Assembly: GCA_024743015.1 (NCBI GenBank)
Contig: JANSXJ010000147.1
Span: 1-8,457, forward strand
Direction: 5' to 3'
Length of the DNA: 8,457 nt
From: Hyphomonas sp.
Lineage (GTDB): Bacteria > Pseudomonadota > Alphaproteobacteria > Caulobacterales > Hyphomonadaceae
Shown here: positions 1 through 6,589 of the stretch, piece by piece
How the letters are laid out: the number at the start of each line of letters is the position of its first letter
How positions within the stretch are numbered: the stretch's first letter is position 1
Notes under the pieces: model-generated
Seen by the model: only the letters and a program-made list of their open reading frames with translations
The model's database searches: none
What the model was told of the DNA's origin: nothing
Position numbers and translations under genes: made by a program

Positions 1-1008
1 ACAGGCGCACCCATCGTGACACTCGATGCCGATGAGACGGCGACGGCCATGTCGGGATTGCGCCTGACCGGGCTGGCTGGCGACATTCGCGCCGAGCTGG
101 AAGGCGTGCCGGCTGGATCGATCCTGGAAGGGGTCGAAGAGCTGCCGGTCCGTGTGATCGCGCCAGAGGAAAGACGCACCGAGCTCTCGAACTTGCGATC
201 CAAAACGATTGGCAATGCGCGTCCCGGATTGGGGACACCGCTCGCGGCGCTCGGCGAGCTCACGCTATCGCCGCAAACCGCCGAGATCATTCGTCTTGAT
301 GGACGACGTGTGAATGAGATCTTTGCCTATATCGAACCCTACGCGCTGCCCGATCCGATCAATCAGAAATTCAAGCAAAACCTAGATGCGGCTGGCTTCG
401 AGCTGCCACCGGGGTTCGACTGGATCGAAAGCGGGACGGCGAGCAATCAGTCGGAAGCCATGGCCAATTTGCTGTCGCTGGCCGTCCCGCTAATGCTGGT
501 CATGCTCGGCGCCGTGGCCCTGGTGTTCAACTCATTCCGCATGGCCATTCTGGTCATGAGCGTTGGCTTCATGTCGATTGGCCTCGCATTTGGCGGCGTC
601 TGGATGTTTATCTTGCCACTTGGCTTCAATGCTATTCTGGGCGGTCTGGGTCTGCTCGGGATTTCGATCAACGGGACGATCGTCGTGCTGGCGCTTCTGA
701 ACGGCAACGAGGCGGCGAAATCGGATGACGTGATCGCTCAACGCGAAGTCGTTGTCGCCGCGACCCGGCACATCATTGCGACCACGCTCACCACGATGGG
801 CGGATTTGTACCGATCATCTTGCAAGGTGACGTGTTCTGGATGCCGCTGGCGACAGGAATTGCTGGCGGTGTCGCCGGATCTGCGATCCTTGCGCTCTAT
901 TTCACGCCGGCCGTATTCCGGATCATGACGATGAAACCAATGCGGCGTCTGATCCGACTATTGACCGGGCGCGGATGGCAACATCCGGCGCGGGTGCCGG
1001 CGGAATAA
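1..1008 (+). CDS. RND efflux transporter permease, C-terminal fragment (5' end outside window)
   Basis: The reading frame is open from base 1, so this is the last 335 residues of a protein that in the AcrB family is about 1,000 to 1,050 long. RND permeases sit in the inner membrane and export drugs, lipids or other compounds using the proton gradient, usually with a periplasmic adaptor and an outer-membrane channel. The first about 150 fragment residues look like the second porter/docking region. They are followed by five hydrophobic segments at about 156-176, 181-203, 209-233, 257-275 and 283-307, matching TM8 to TM12, and a short basic tail. The TM10 motif reads GISINGTIVVL, where AcrB has a Lys-Asn pair; Asn-type variants occur in other RND groups. 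A GTG at 16 is in frame but is not a credible start, because porter sequence is already under way. The substrate cannot be told. No adaptor gene follows; the next gene is convergent. Confidence 0.9.
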   Translation, partial: TGAPIVTLDADETATAMSGLRLTGLAGDIRAELEGVPAGSILEGVEELPVRVIAPEERRTELSNLRSKTIGNARPGLGTPLAALGELTLSPQTAEIIRLDGRRVNEIFAYIEPYALPDPINQKFKQNLDAAGFELPPGFDWIESGTASNQSEAMANLLSLAVPLMLVMLGAVALVFNSFRMAILVMSVGFMSIGLAFGGVWMFILPLGFNAILGGLGLLGISINGTIVVLALLNGNEAAKSDDVIAQREVVVAATRHIIATTLTTMGGFVPIILQGDVFWMPLATGIAGGVAGSAILALYFTPAVFRIMTMKPMRRLIRLLTGRGWQHPARVPAE

Positions 1009-1040
1009 AAAGAAAAGCCCCGCAGAACATTCTGCGGGGC
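1007..1040 (-). terminator. Rho-independent terminator for the TonB receptor gene
   Basis: A perfect 10-bp stem (GCCCCGCAGA at 1017-1026 with TCTGCGGGGC at 1031-1040) has a 4-base loop. Read on the minus strand it is followed at once by TTTTCTTTTT, a good U-tract. On the plus strand it is followed only by a T-poor sequence, so it mainly serves the minus-strand receptor gene ending at 1076. It may also stop the plus-strand RND gene, whose TAA overlaps the U-tract region. Confidence 0.9.
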
Positions 1041-1075
1041 ATGTTTCAATGTTGTCAGCGCATGCGCGCTAAGGT

Positions 1076-3298
1076 CTAGAAATCGTACCGGAACTCAATC
1101 CCAAAGGTTTGGGGTTCGTTGACGAAGCCCGTCAGTGTGGTGAAATCAATCCCGCCGGTCAGGGCGTCTTCATCAGTGATGTTGCGTCCAAAGACGGAGA
1201 CGTCATAGCCGTGCTCTGAGGCATAGCCGAGGCGAAGACCGCCCTCCCAATACCCTTCTTGAAAGAACTCGACGCTCTCATACAGGAAGAAATTCGTGTC
1301 GCCCTTATATGCCCAGTCAGTGAAGGCATAGAGCTCGCCACTCTCCACCGGGATGCTGTAGCGCGCCGTAACGTTGGCGATCCATTCCGGTGCGTTCGGA
1401 AAGGAGTTTCCGGAGATGTTGAAGAATGTCGAACTACCGACAGTGACGGCGGGATCCAGAACCGTACAAGCCGTGCCACACCCGGGCGACAGGAGTACGT
1501 CATCCTTGATTTCTGTTTTATTGTAAGAGAGCCCACCCGTCACAAGGAAGTTCTCGGTCACGACCGCTTCGAGATCCGCTTCGAACCCGTAGGCTTCGCC
1601 TTTGTCCGCATTGATCAGCTGAACCGTATTGTTCTGACCGCCAACGACGGTCAGCTGCTGGTCAGAGATTTCATAGTAAAAGACGTTCGAATTCAGTCGG
1701 ACACGATTGTCGAACAGTTCGGTCTTGGCACCAGCTTCATACGAGATGATGGTTTCGCTGTCGGCGACCGATAGCGTAGAACCAAACACGATACGGCCTT
1801 GGACGCTCGGTCCGCGATACCCGGTCGCGACGCGGCCATAGACATTCACATCGTCATTCACTGCGTAGGTTGCCGAGATATCCCAGCTGATCTGCTCGTC
1901 TGAGACATTTTCCGTCAGCGGTCCAAGCAGCGTGCCGACGATCCGGGTTGCAGTGAAGTCCTTTTCATCATCCGTGTAACGCAACCCGCCCGACACGGTG
2001 AGCTGCTCGGTGACGTCATAAGACAGCGATCCGAAAATGCCGACCGACTGTGAATCCTGCGCCCGTGTGGCACCGGAGAAGTTGAAGTCGCCCGCGAAGG
2101 CGAGGGATGTGATTTCCACTTCTTCATCAAAGAAGAAAACACCCGTCTGCGCCCGCAGCGGGCCGCCATCATCAAATGCAAAGCGGGCTTCGTGCGTTGT
2201 CTGGGTGAGATCATCAATCCCGCCTTGCGTATCGCTCGGGAAGTTGAACGGGCCTGATGGGATGAAGGTTCCCATCATATCAATCGCGCCGCCATCAATA
2301 TCACCGCGCGACGAGGTCTCTGTCGTCTCGAGCCCGAAGATGTAGGTAAAGTCCCAGCCATTCTGGAAGTCTTTCACCGCTTTGAAATTGATGCCAGCGG
2401 AGTCCTGCGTCAGGAGGTTCCCATCGCCGCCATCGAAAAACACGGTGTCGCGATCAAAATTGCTGCCAAGTCCGCGCTGTCCCTGGTCGATAATATTGGC
2501 TCGGAACAAGCGCGCGCTGCCCTCATTGGTGAGCGCGTGAATATTCAGGAGCAGATCCAGCGTGTCTGTCGGTTCCAGCAGGAACTGAAGTCGTCCAGAC
2601 GTGACCTCAAAGCCCTCAAACTGGTCCGTCTCACCGGTAAATCCATTGTCGACATAATTGTCGCGGGATTGGTGCAGGACGGACAGGCGCGCTGACAGCT
2701 TGTCAGTCAGGGCACCGCCGACGGCGCCTTCAAGGTCAAACGTATTGTAGGTGCCGTAAGATCCCCGCGCATAGGCGTCGAAATCCTGGCTGGGCTTTAC
2801 GCTGTCAAACTTGATGATGCCGCCGGGCGTGTTGCGTCCAAACAAGGTGCCTTGCGGACCGCGAAGCACCTCTACAGCCTCCATGTCAAAGACCGGATAG
2901 CCTTTGAGGATCGGATTCTCATACGGAATGTCATCATAGACCAAGGAAACCGGCTGGGTGGAGTTCAAATCGAAGTCTGTGTTGCCGTAGCCGCGAATGT
3001 AGAAACGCGGGAAAGCGCGACCGAACGAGCTTTCGGCGATGACGCTGGGCACGCGCGCCGACAGGAAGCGAACATCGGCGCCGCCAGCTTTCAAATTGTC
3101 GAGCTTCTCGTCTGACACGGTCGTGATGGAGATCGGAACATCTTGCGCGTCCTGCTCGATACGCTGCGCCGTGGTGACCACTGGGTCGAGACGGCGCGCA
3201 TCCGCTTCGTCGCCGCTCTGTGCAAGGGCGGGCGCGGCGCTGAGACCAAACAGGATGGCAGCAGCGGTTGAGAGTTTCAGGGCAGTTTTAACGGACAT
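1076..3298 (-). CDS. TonB-dependent outer-membrane receptor
   Basis: This is a 740-residue outer-membrane beta-barrel that imports a scarce ligand using energy from TonB-ExbB-ExbD. Residues 1-26 are a Sec signal peptide (lysines, hydrophobic core, cleavage after ALA). A TonB-box-like stretch DPVVTTAQR follows near 38-46. The plug domain lies at about 50-165, with the family motifs FYIRGYG, VEVLRGPQGTLFGRN and TPGG. The rest is barrel, ending in FRYDF; the terminal Phe is the usual assembly signal. A CGTAC cysteine pair in a late loop could form a disulfide. I chose the ATG at 3298 because it puts the signal peptide at the N-terminus. An in-frame ATG at 3358 would add 20 polar residues but has an AGGG-like ribosome site, so it remains possible. 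The ligand is unknown: no Fur-like box is seen, and no transport or regulator gene adjoins. Plug and barrel resemble the large sphingomonad/Caulobacterales group of receptors. Confidence 0.93.
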   Translation of the reverse strand: MSVKTALKLSTAAAILFGLSAAPALAQSGDEADARRLDPVVTTAQRIEQDAQDVPISITTVSDEKLDNLKAGGADVRFLSARVPSVIAESSFGRAFPRFYIRGYGNTDFDLNSTQPVSLVYDDIPYENPILKGYPVFDMEAVEVLRGPQGTLFGRNTPGGIIKFDSVKPSQDFDAYARGSYGTYNTFDLEGAVGGALTDKLSARLSVLHQSRDNYVDNGFTGETDQFEGFEVTSGRLQFLLEPTDTLDLLLNIHALTNEGSARLFRANIIDQGQRGLGSNFDRDTVFFDGGDGNLLTQDSAGINFKAVKDFQNGWDFTYIFGLETTETSSRGDIDGGAIDMMGTFIPSGPFNFPSDTQGGIDDLTQTTHEARFAFDDGGPLRAQTGVFFFDEEVEITSLAFAGDFNFSGATRAQDSQSVGIFGSLSYDVTEQLTVSGGLRYTDDEKDFTATRIVGTLLGPLTENVSDEQISWDISATYAVNDDVNVYGRVATGYRGPSVQGRIVFGSTLSVADSETIISYEAGAKTELFDNRVRLNSNVFYYEISDQQLTVVGGQNNTVQLINADKGEAYGFEADLEAVVTENFLVTGGLSYNKTEIKDDVLLSPGCGTACTVLDPAVTVGSSTFFNISGNSFPNAPEWIANVTARYSIPVESGELYAFTDWAYKGDTNFFLYESVEFFQEGYWEGGLRLGYASEHGYDVSVFGRNITDEDALTGGIDFTTLTGFVNEPQTFGIEFRYDF

Positions 3299-3424
3299 TG
3301 GCAGGTCGCTTTCAGTGATGAGAGAGCCGTCATGGCAGCGACGCCCGATCTTAGACATCGCCCTGCCGACCTAGACGACCATCTCTATTCAGCAAGGCGG
3401 ATTCTGTTTTTAGCGGCAGCATGT

Positions 3425-3442
3425 GTGTAAATAAGTTTACAC
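3425..3442. promoter_or_regulatory. Palindromic operator candidate upstream of the TonB receptor
   Basis: GTGTAAATAAGTTTACAC is a perfect 7-bp inverted repeat around a 4-base centre, about 130 bases upstream of the receptor start. Size and symmetry suit a dimeric repressor such as a TetR-family protein. It does not resemble a Fur box. It overlaps the likely -10 region, which would suit repression. The regulator is not encoded in this window. Confidence 0.55.
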
Positions 3443-3461
3443 TGTGGCGGCATGGACACAA
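3434..3461 (-). promoter_or_regulatory. Possible promoter of the TonB receptor
   Basis: On the minus strand TTGTGT (3461-3456) and TAAACT (3439-3434) are 16 bases apart, a weak match to -35/-10 hexamers. The -10 lies inside the palindrome at 3425-3442. This gives a leader of about 130 bases. The match is poor enough that another start site is possible. Confidence 0.25.
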
Positions 3462-3497
3462 ATTAAAGCAAAGGCGCACCCGCGGGCACGCCTTTGC
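3461..3497 (-). terminator. Rho-independent terminator of the acidic-protein gene
   Basis: GCAAAGGCG (3468-3476) pairs perfectly with CGCCTTTGC (3489-3497) around a 12-base loop that itself contains CCCGCGGG. On the minus strand the stem is followed by TTTAATTT. It lies 28 bases past the stop codon of the gene ending at 3525, and separates that gene from the receptor promoter. Confidence 0.8.
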
Positions 3498-3524
3498 TCG
3501 ATTTCTAGGCAGTATATAGGGCGA

Positions 3525-5366
3525 TCAATCCCACGGATTGAAACGTGTCCGCGGTTTCAGAATGTCGCCGTCTGAATCCTCGTCGGAACCTTTGTCGCTG
3601 GTCGCGTCGCCAGCATCCGATTTGCCGAAATTGATCTCTAAGACGGCGGCTTCCATCTTTTCCAGATCGAGATTGCCTTCCAGTTCCGGAAGCACGTCTT
3701 CGGTCGCATCAATGATGATCTTTTCCGGCTCCACTGGGGGTACGGATGTCGGACCGGGGATTCCGCTGGCCTCGGTTTTCGCCGAGAGGGCGCCCAGACC
3801 AAAGCCGGCGCCGATGCCGCTCAGACTGTAAGTTTTCGGGGGTTCAGGGGCGGCCAGGACGGGTTCTGGATCTGCTTCGACGGGTGCATCATCCGAGGCT
3901 TCCGTTTCAGGCTCAGTGTCGGCTGGCAGAACCGAGATCTCTTCTGCGTCCGACAGGCTCGCAAAAGCCGGTTCTGGCGCAGGCTCTATTGTCGAGGCGG
4001 ATTCTTCTGCGAGAACGGTCTCCGTATCGGGTTCAGCGTCTGCTGCCGACGCTTCCTCGGTGGAGAATGACGCTATCTCGGGTTCAGCGGTGACCTCAAT
4101 CTCGGGCTCGGAAACGGCGTTCTCGACCGGCTCATCGACGACTGGTGTCTCGACCTCGGAAACCGAACCTGTGTCGGTCATGTCAGGAGCGGCGGCGATC
4201 GGCTCTGCCGGTGTTTCGGCGGGCTCGCTCTCCTGCTCCAATTCGTCAAACGCGACCGGAGTTACGTCTCCATGGGGGCCTTCATCCCCGTCGCTCAAAG
4301 CGGCCGTTCCGGGCGATGCGGAGTTTGCCTCCTCCGACGTCTCCAGTCCAAAAGGTACATAAGCAGGGGCGGATTCGGCTTGCATAATCGGCGCAGCTTC
4401 CGTTGCTTCGGCCGTATCAGCTTCCTCTATTGCGGTTGCTTCAGCTTCCTCTGCGACAGTTTCCTGAACCTCATCATCGGCAGAGTCGTCCTGACTGAGG
4501 CCTGCGGCGCTGGCTACGACGCCCATGGCGGTCGCGGCGGCGATACCAATCGTCGAGGGCTCATCCTCGTTGGACGTACTATCTACTTGTTCCGCGATCT
4601 CTACGGTATCGACGGGGGCAGGGTCTGGTCGACGATTGACCTCGTCCGCAAGGCGCGCGACGGCCTCTGTGACTTCACTCTCAGTGTGGACATCGTCGCC
4701 ATCAGTTTCCGCCGCCTCTAACCCGTCTGCATCAGCGGGCGACGCGATCTCTGCTGCAGTGTCTGTCTCGATGTGGTCGGTATCGGTTTCGACGTCGGAA
4801 GTCGTGTTGCTATCGGCGCTTGTCATTTCCGCAGGGGCGGTTTCCAGTTCGTCGACGGTCTCTGGTTCTGCGGCGGCTTCAACCTCCGGCTCAGGTTCAG
4901 GTGCTGTTGGTTCCGGCTCAGACTTAAGCTCGTGGTTTGCGATGCCTTCTGACGCCAGGGCGGCGCTCTCATCACCTGGATCTTCGGGGCCGTGGTCGGT
5001 GACGGCGGGCTCGTCTTCTTCGACCGGGGATTCAGGTTCTGCCATACCAGCCAGCAGGCTTGAAATTGCAGTTTCTGTTCCCCGCGCATACCGGTTTGCT
5101 TCGGCGCCCATTTCAGAGACGATTTGAGCGTAGGAGCTGCCGTGCTCCGACATGGTGCTCGCCAGCGCTTCGGTTGCGGCGCGCTCGAGTTCTTTGCCAT
5201 CGATGCTCTGAATGATGACCTCTTGCGCTCCTTCCGGCAGGCAGACGCTGTAGCCTTCGGTCGAATAGACCAGACTTCCATTGTCACCTTCAGTCCAATC
5301 GAGCTTGCCGAGCTCCGTCATTTCAGCCAGGCGATCAATCAGTTTTCTGGTCGAAGGGTGCAGCAT
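3525..5366 (-). CDS. Large acidic, low-complexity protein of unknown function
   Basis: The product is 613 residues and I do not recognise its function. Residues 1 to about 105 look folded: a helix (STRKLIDRLAEM), then KLDWTEG and a strand-rich part (LVYSTEGYSVCLP, EVIIQSIDG), then helices. Residues about 110-505 are almost all Glu, Asp, Ala, Pro, Thr and Ser with many PEPE- and AEPE-like runs, so they should be disordered and very acidic. Two short apolar patches break this: about 273-290 (small hydrophobic residues) and about 513-530 (Gly-rich, near YSLSGIGAGFG). The tail contains a possible helix (LDLEKMEAAVLEINFG), an Asp/Ser run and the ending RTRFNPWD, which looks like a binding motif. 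There is no signal peptide, so it is probably cytoplasmic. The layout (folded end, acidic linker, short tail) recalls alphaproteobacterial scaffold or hub proteins such as PopZ, but I see no sequence match. It is followed by its own terminator and appears to be transcribed alone. Confidence 0.88.
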   Translation of the reverse strand: MLHPSTRKLIDRLAEMTELGKLDWTEGDNGSLVYSTEGYSVCLPEGAQEVIIQSIDGKELERAATEALASTMSEHGSSYAQIVSEMGAEANRYARGTETAISSLLAGMAEPESPVEEDEPAVTDHGPEDPGDESAALASEGIANHELKSEPEPTAPEPEPEVEAAAEPETVDELETAPAEMTSADSNTTSDVETDTDHIETDTAAEIASPADADGLEAAETDGDDVHTESEVTEAVARLADEVNRRPDPAPVDTVEIAEQVDSTSNEDEPSTIGIAAATAMGVVASAAGLSQDDSADDEVQETVAEEAEATAIEEADTAEATEAAPIMQAESAPAYVPFGLETSEEANSASPGTAALSDGDEGPHGDVTPVAFDELEQESEPAETPAEPIAAAPDMTDTGSVSEVETPVVDEPVENAVSEPEIEVTAEPEIASFSTEEASAADAEPDTETVLAEESASTIEPAPEPAFASLSDAEEISVLPADTEPETEASDDAPVEADPEPVLAAPEPPKTYSLSGIGAGFGLGALSAKTEASGIPGPTSVPPVEPEKIIIDATEDVLPELEGNLDLEKMEAAVLEINFGKSDAGDATSDKGSDEDSDGDILKPRTRFNPWD

Positions 5367-5374
5367 GTTCAGGT

Positions 5375-5381
5375 CCACCTT
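5375..5381 (-). promoter_or_regulatory. Ribosome binding site that decides the start of the acidic-protein gene
   Basis: On the minus strand AAGGTGG lies 8 bases before the ATG at 5366. The alternative start, a GTG at 5378, falls inside this AAGGTGG and has only TTTCATAA before it. The ATG is therefore the better start, shortening the longest frame by four residues. Confidence 0.7.
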
Positions 5382-5698
5382 ATGAAATTCGCTAACGAGG
5401 TCTTAATACAGGTTGAGACCCCCGTCTTGATAGGGTGCAAAGGCAAGATTCTGATGAAAATGCGGTTATATTTGCCTGTAAAATCAGGTTTTCCGGACAC
5501 CTGTACGAAGCTCGATCACGCGGTGTTTGAATAAGGCGAACCGTTAGCGAATCACGTCGACCATTGCGGAAGCTTGAAAAGGCGAGCACCAGCGCCTGCA
5601 TCAACGCATTGCTCGTTTCTCAAGGGACGCAGTGTGTGGATACAGATTAGAAGTATTTTTCCGGAGTCAAAAACAGATACAGTAAAAAAATATTTTTA

Positions 5699-5727
5699 TT
5701 GTAATAATAATTCTCTTTAATTATACA
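5699..5727 (+). promoter_or_regulatory. Promoter candidate of the cysteine-rich gene pair
   Basis: TTGTAA (5699-5704) and TATACA (5722-5727) are separated by 17 bases, each matching four of six consensus positions. The A/T-rich block just upstream could act as an UP element. Initiation near 5735 would leave a leader of about 30 bases with a strong ribosome site. Confidence 0.5.
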
Positions 5728-5738
5728 AAACATTGTAT
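5723..5738. promoter_or_regulatory. Dyad overlapping the -10 of the cysteine-rich pair
   Basis: ATACAA (5723-5728) and TTGTAT (5733-5738) form a perfect 6-bp inverted repeat around AACA, covering the -10 and likely start site. TGTATT recurs 10 bases later (5744-5749). It could be an operator, but the region is AT-rich, so chance is a real alternative. Confidence 0.3.
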
Positions 5739-5754
5739 TCAACTGTATTGATCG

Positions 5755-5760
5755 GGAGGT
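5755..5760 (+). promoter_or_regulatory. Strong ribosome binding site of the first cysteine-rich gene
   Basis: GGAGGT lies 4 bases before the ATG at 5765. The in-frame GTG at 5759 is part of this site and is therefore not the start. Confidence 0.75.
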
Positions 5761-5764
5761 GTTG

Positions 5765-6163
5765 ATGCGAGGCTCAAGATACTTGTTGGCGACACTTTTT
5801 TTGTTTTTCCCTGGAAGCGCCGTCGCTCAAAGTGATTGGTCTCCTTGCATGGCGCATGATTGCAATGTCGAGCACGATCCATTTGATTTGTTGTTTCGCA
5901 TGAGCGAACAACAAATTCAGCTGAATGAACTTTTGTCGGGACGCAATAGTATGCCTTGGGCTTTGGACCCGGACGACGACGATCACCGGGAGTGTGTTCG
6001 GAGCTGCAGAGTGATCGCGGAACAGAGACAAGATAATTGCAATCAGGTTCACCGTCCATCGCTGCCAGTCGGTGACACTTATGCAGATTTAAATCGTTGC
6101 TTGGCTGCTGTCCAAGAAGGACATCGTCAGTGCCTGTCAACCGGTTTGCTCGACTGCCAATGA
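5765..6163 (+). CDS. Secreted eight-cysteine protein A, unknown family
   Basis: The product is 132 residues and I do not recognise the family. Residues 1-21 are a clear Sec signal peptide (MRGSRY, hydrophobic LLATLFLFF, cleavage after AVA), so the mature protein of about 111 residues goes to the periplasm or outside. It has exactly eight cysteines, at 28, 33, 77, 81, 92, 112, 123 and 131 (CX4C-X43-CX3C-X10-C-X19-C-X10-C-X7-C), an even number that suits four disulfides. DPDDDDH precedes the third cysteine. Segments 77-92 and 112-123 look helical, with their cysteines on one face. The next gene, 17 bases downstream, is a diverged paralogue with the same spacing, so the two probably form one transcript. 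Codon use is T-rich and GC is low compared with flanking genes. The start at 5765 is set by GGAGGT just upstream. There is no metal, haem or enzyme motif I would trust. Confidence 0.85.
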   Translation: MRGSRYLLATLFLFFPGSAVAQSDWSPCMAHDCNVEHDPFDLLFRMSEQQIQLNELLSGRNSMPWALDPDDDDHRECVRSCRVIAEQRQDNCNQVHRPSLPVGDTYADLNRCLAAVQEGHRQCLSTGLLDCQ

Positions 6164-6180
6164 ACGAATGAGGTGACTGG

Positions 6181-6576
6181 ATGAGAAACAAGCTAATATC
6201 AGCGCCTTTGGTTGCGTGTCTTTTAGCTACAGCTGCCAGCGGTCAGGTGTTGCCGTGCATGAGCAAAGATTGCCCAACGAACGGAGTTGAATCACAGATT
6301 GATTCCTTGTTCGATTTTCAACTGAGTTCCAACCGTTTCATGTATGAGCAATATCTGCGCGGGAACAATATAGTATTCGATGATCAGGAAGAACACTTGC
6401 GGTGTGTTCAAGCGTGCGCTGACCAAGCAGAAGACCGACGTGAGGATTGTAGAGTTGTTTACATGCGCGAGGGGCAATCAGATCATAGCGGATATAGAAT
6501 GTGTCTCGATGCTGTGGGGGACAACCATTTTAGGTGCCTGAATCCCGGATATCTGGATTGCAATTCCGCCAGGTAA
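6181..6576 (+). CDS. Secreted eight-cysteine protein B, paralogue of A
   Basis: The product is 131 residues, of unrecognised family, and homologous to the preceding gene. The signal peptide is residues 1-21 (MRNK, apolar core, cleavage after ASG). Apart from Cys13 in that peptide it has eight cysteines, at 26, 31, 75, 79, 90, 108, 119 and 127: CX4C-X43-CX3C-X10-C-X17-C-X10-C-X7-C, identical to protein A except 17 for 19 in one loop. Shared words are CM-x-x-DC, an IDSLF/FDLLF segment, an acidic run before H-x-x-C, AE-x-R, CL-x-AV and a final CL-x-x-G-x-LDC. Other positions differ widely, so the duplication is old or the genes evolve fast. The ATG is preceded by GAGGTGA (6170-6176). LVAC at 10-13 resembles a lipobox, but the n-region and core before it are too short to favour a lipoprotein. 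The gene ends 13 bases before a convergent gene, with no clear terminator between. Confidence 0.85.
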   Translation: MRNKLISAPLVACLLATAASGQVLPCMSKDCPTNGVESQIDSLFDFQLSSNRFMYEQYLRGNNIVFDDQEEHLRCVQACADQAEDRREDCRVVYMREGQSDHSGYRMCLDAVGDNHFRCLNPGYLDCNSAR

Positions 6577-6589
6577 TCTAAAACATGTT

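Larger units (their letters stand above)
5382..5754. other. Gene-free region, AT-rich in its right half
   Basis: No convincing gene is visible here. It must hold the promoter of the minus-strand acidic-protein gene and that of the plus-strand cysteine-rich pair. An 11-base word, CGTTAGCGAAT, occurs at 5542-5552 and, inverted, at 5387-5397, where it sits in the leader of the acidic-protein gene. A 6-bp stem CGAGCA/TGCTCG (5583-5588, 5610-5615) with a 21-base loop is followed by TTTCTC, a poor terminator. The word ATACAG occurs at 5406, 5640 and 5677, and inverted at 5743-5748. The last 120 bases (5641-5760) are 25% GC by hand count and include a 12-base palindrome of A and T at 5686-5697. Confidence 0.6.

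Noticed and set aside
4525..5127. A 200-codon plus-strand frame, Ser/Ala/Val-rich, opposite the acidic gene
   Set aside because: It is the antisense image of Glu/Asp/Ala/Thr codons in the acidic gene; the repetitive composition keeps several frames open.
5392..5604. A 70-codon minus-strand frame in the gene-free region
   Set aside because: The translation has no signal, domain or convincing ribosome site, and its composition is like random read-through. It also covers the probable promoter of the acidic-protein gene.
5583..5620. Hairpin CGAGCA/TGCTCG followed by TTTCTC as a terminator or small RNA
   Set aside because: The stem is only 6 bp with a 21-base loop and a poor U-tract, and no gene ends nearby on that strand.
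6190..6219. Lipoprotein signal (LVAC) in cysteine-rich protein B
   Set aside because: Only 12 residues precede the cysteine and the apolar stretch continues past it, so an ordinary Sec signal cut after residue 21 fits better and matches protein A.
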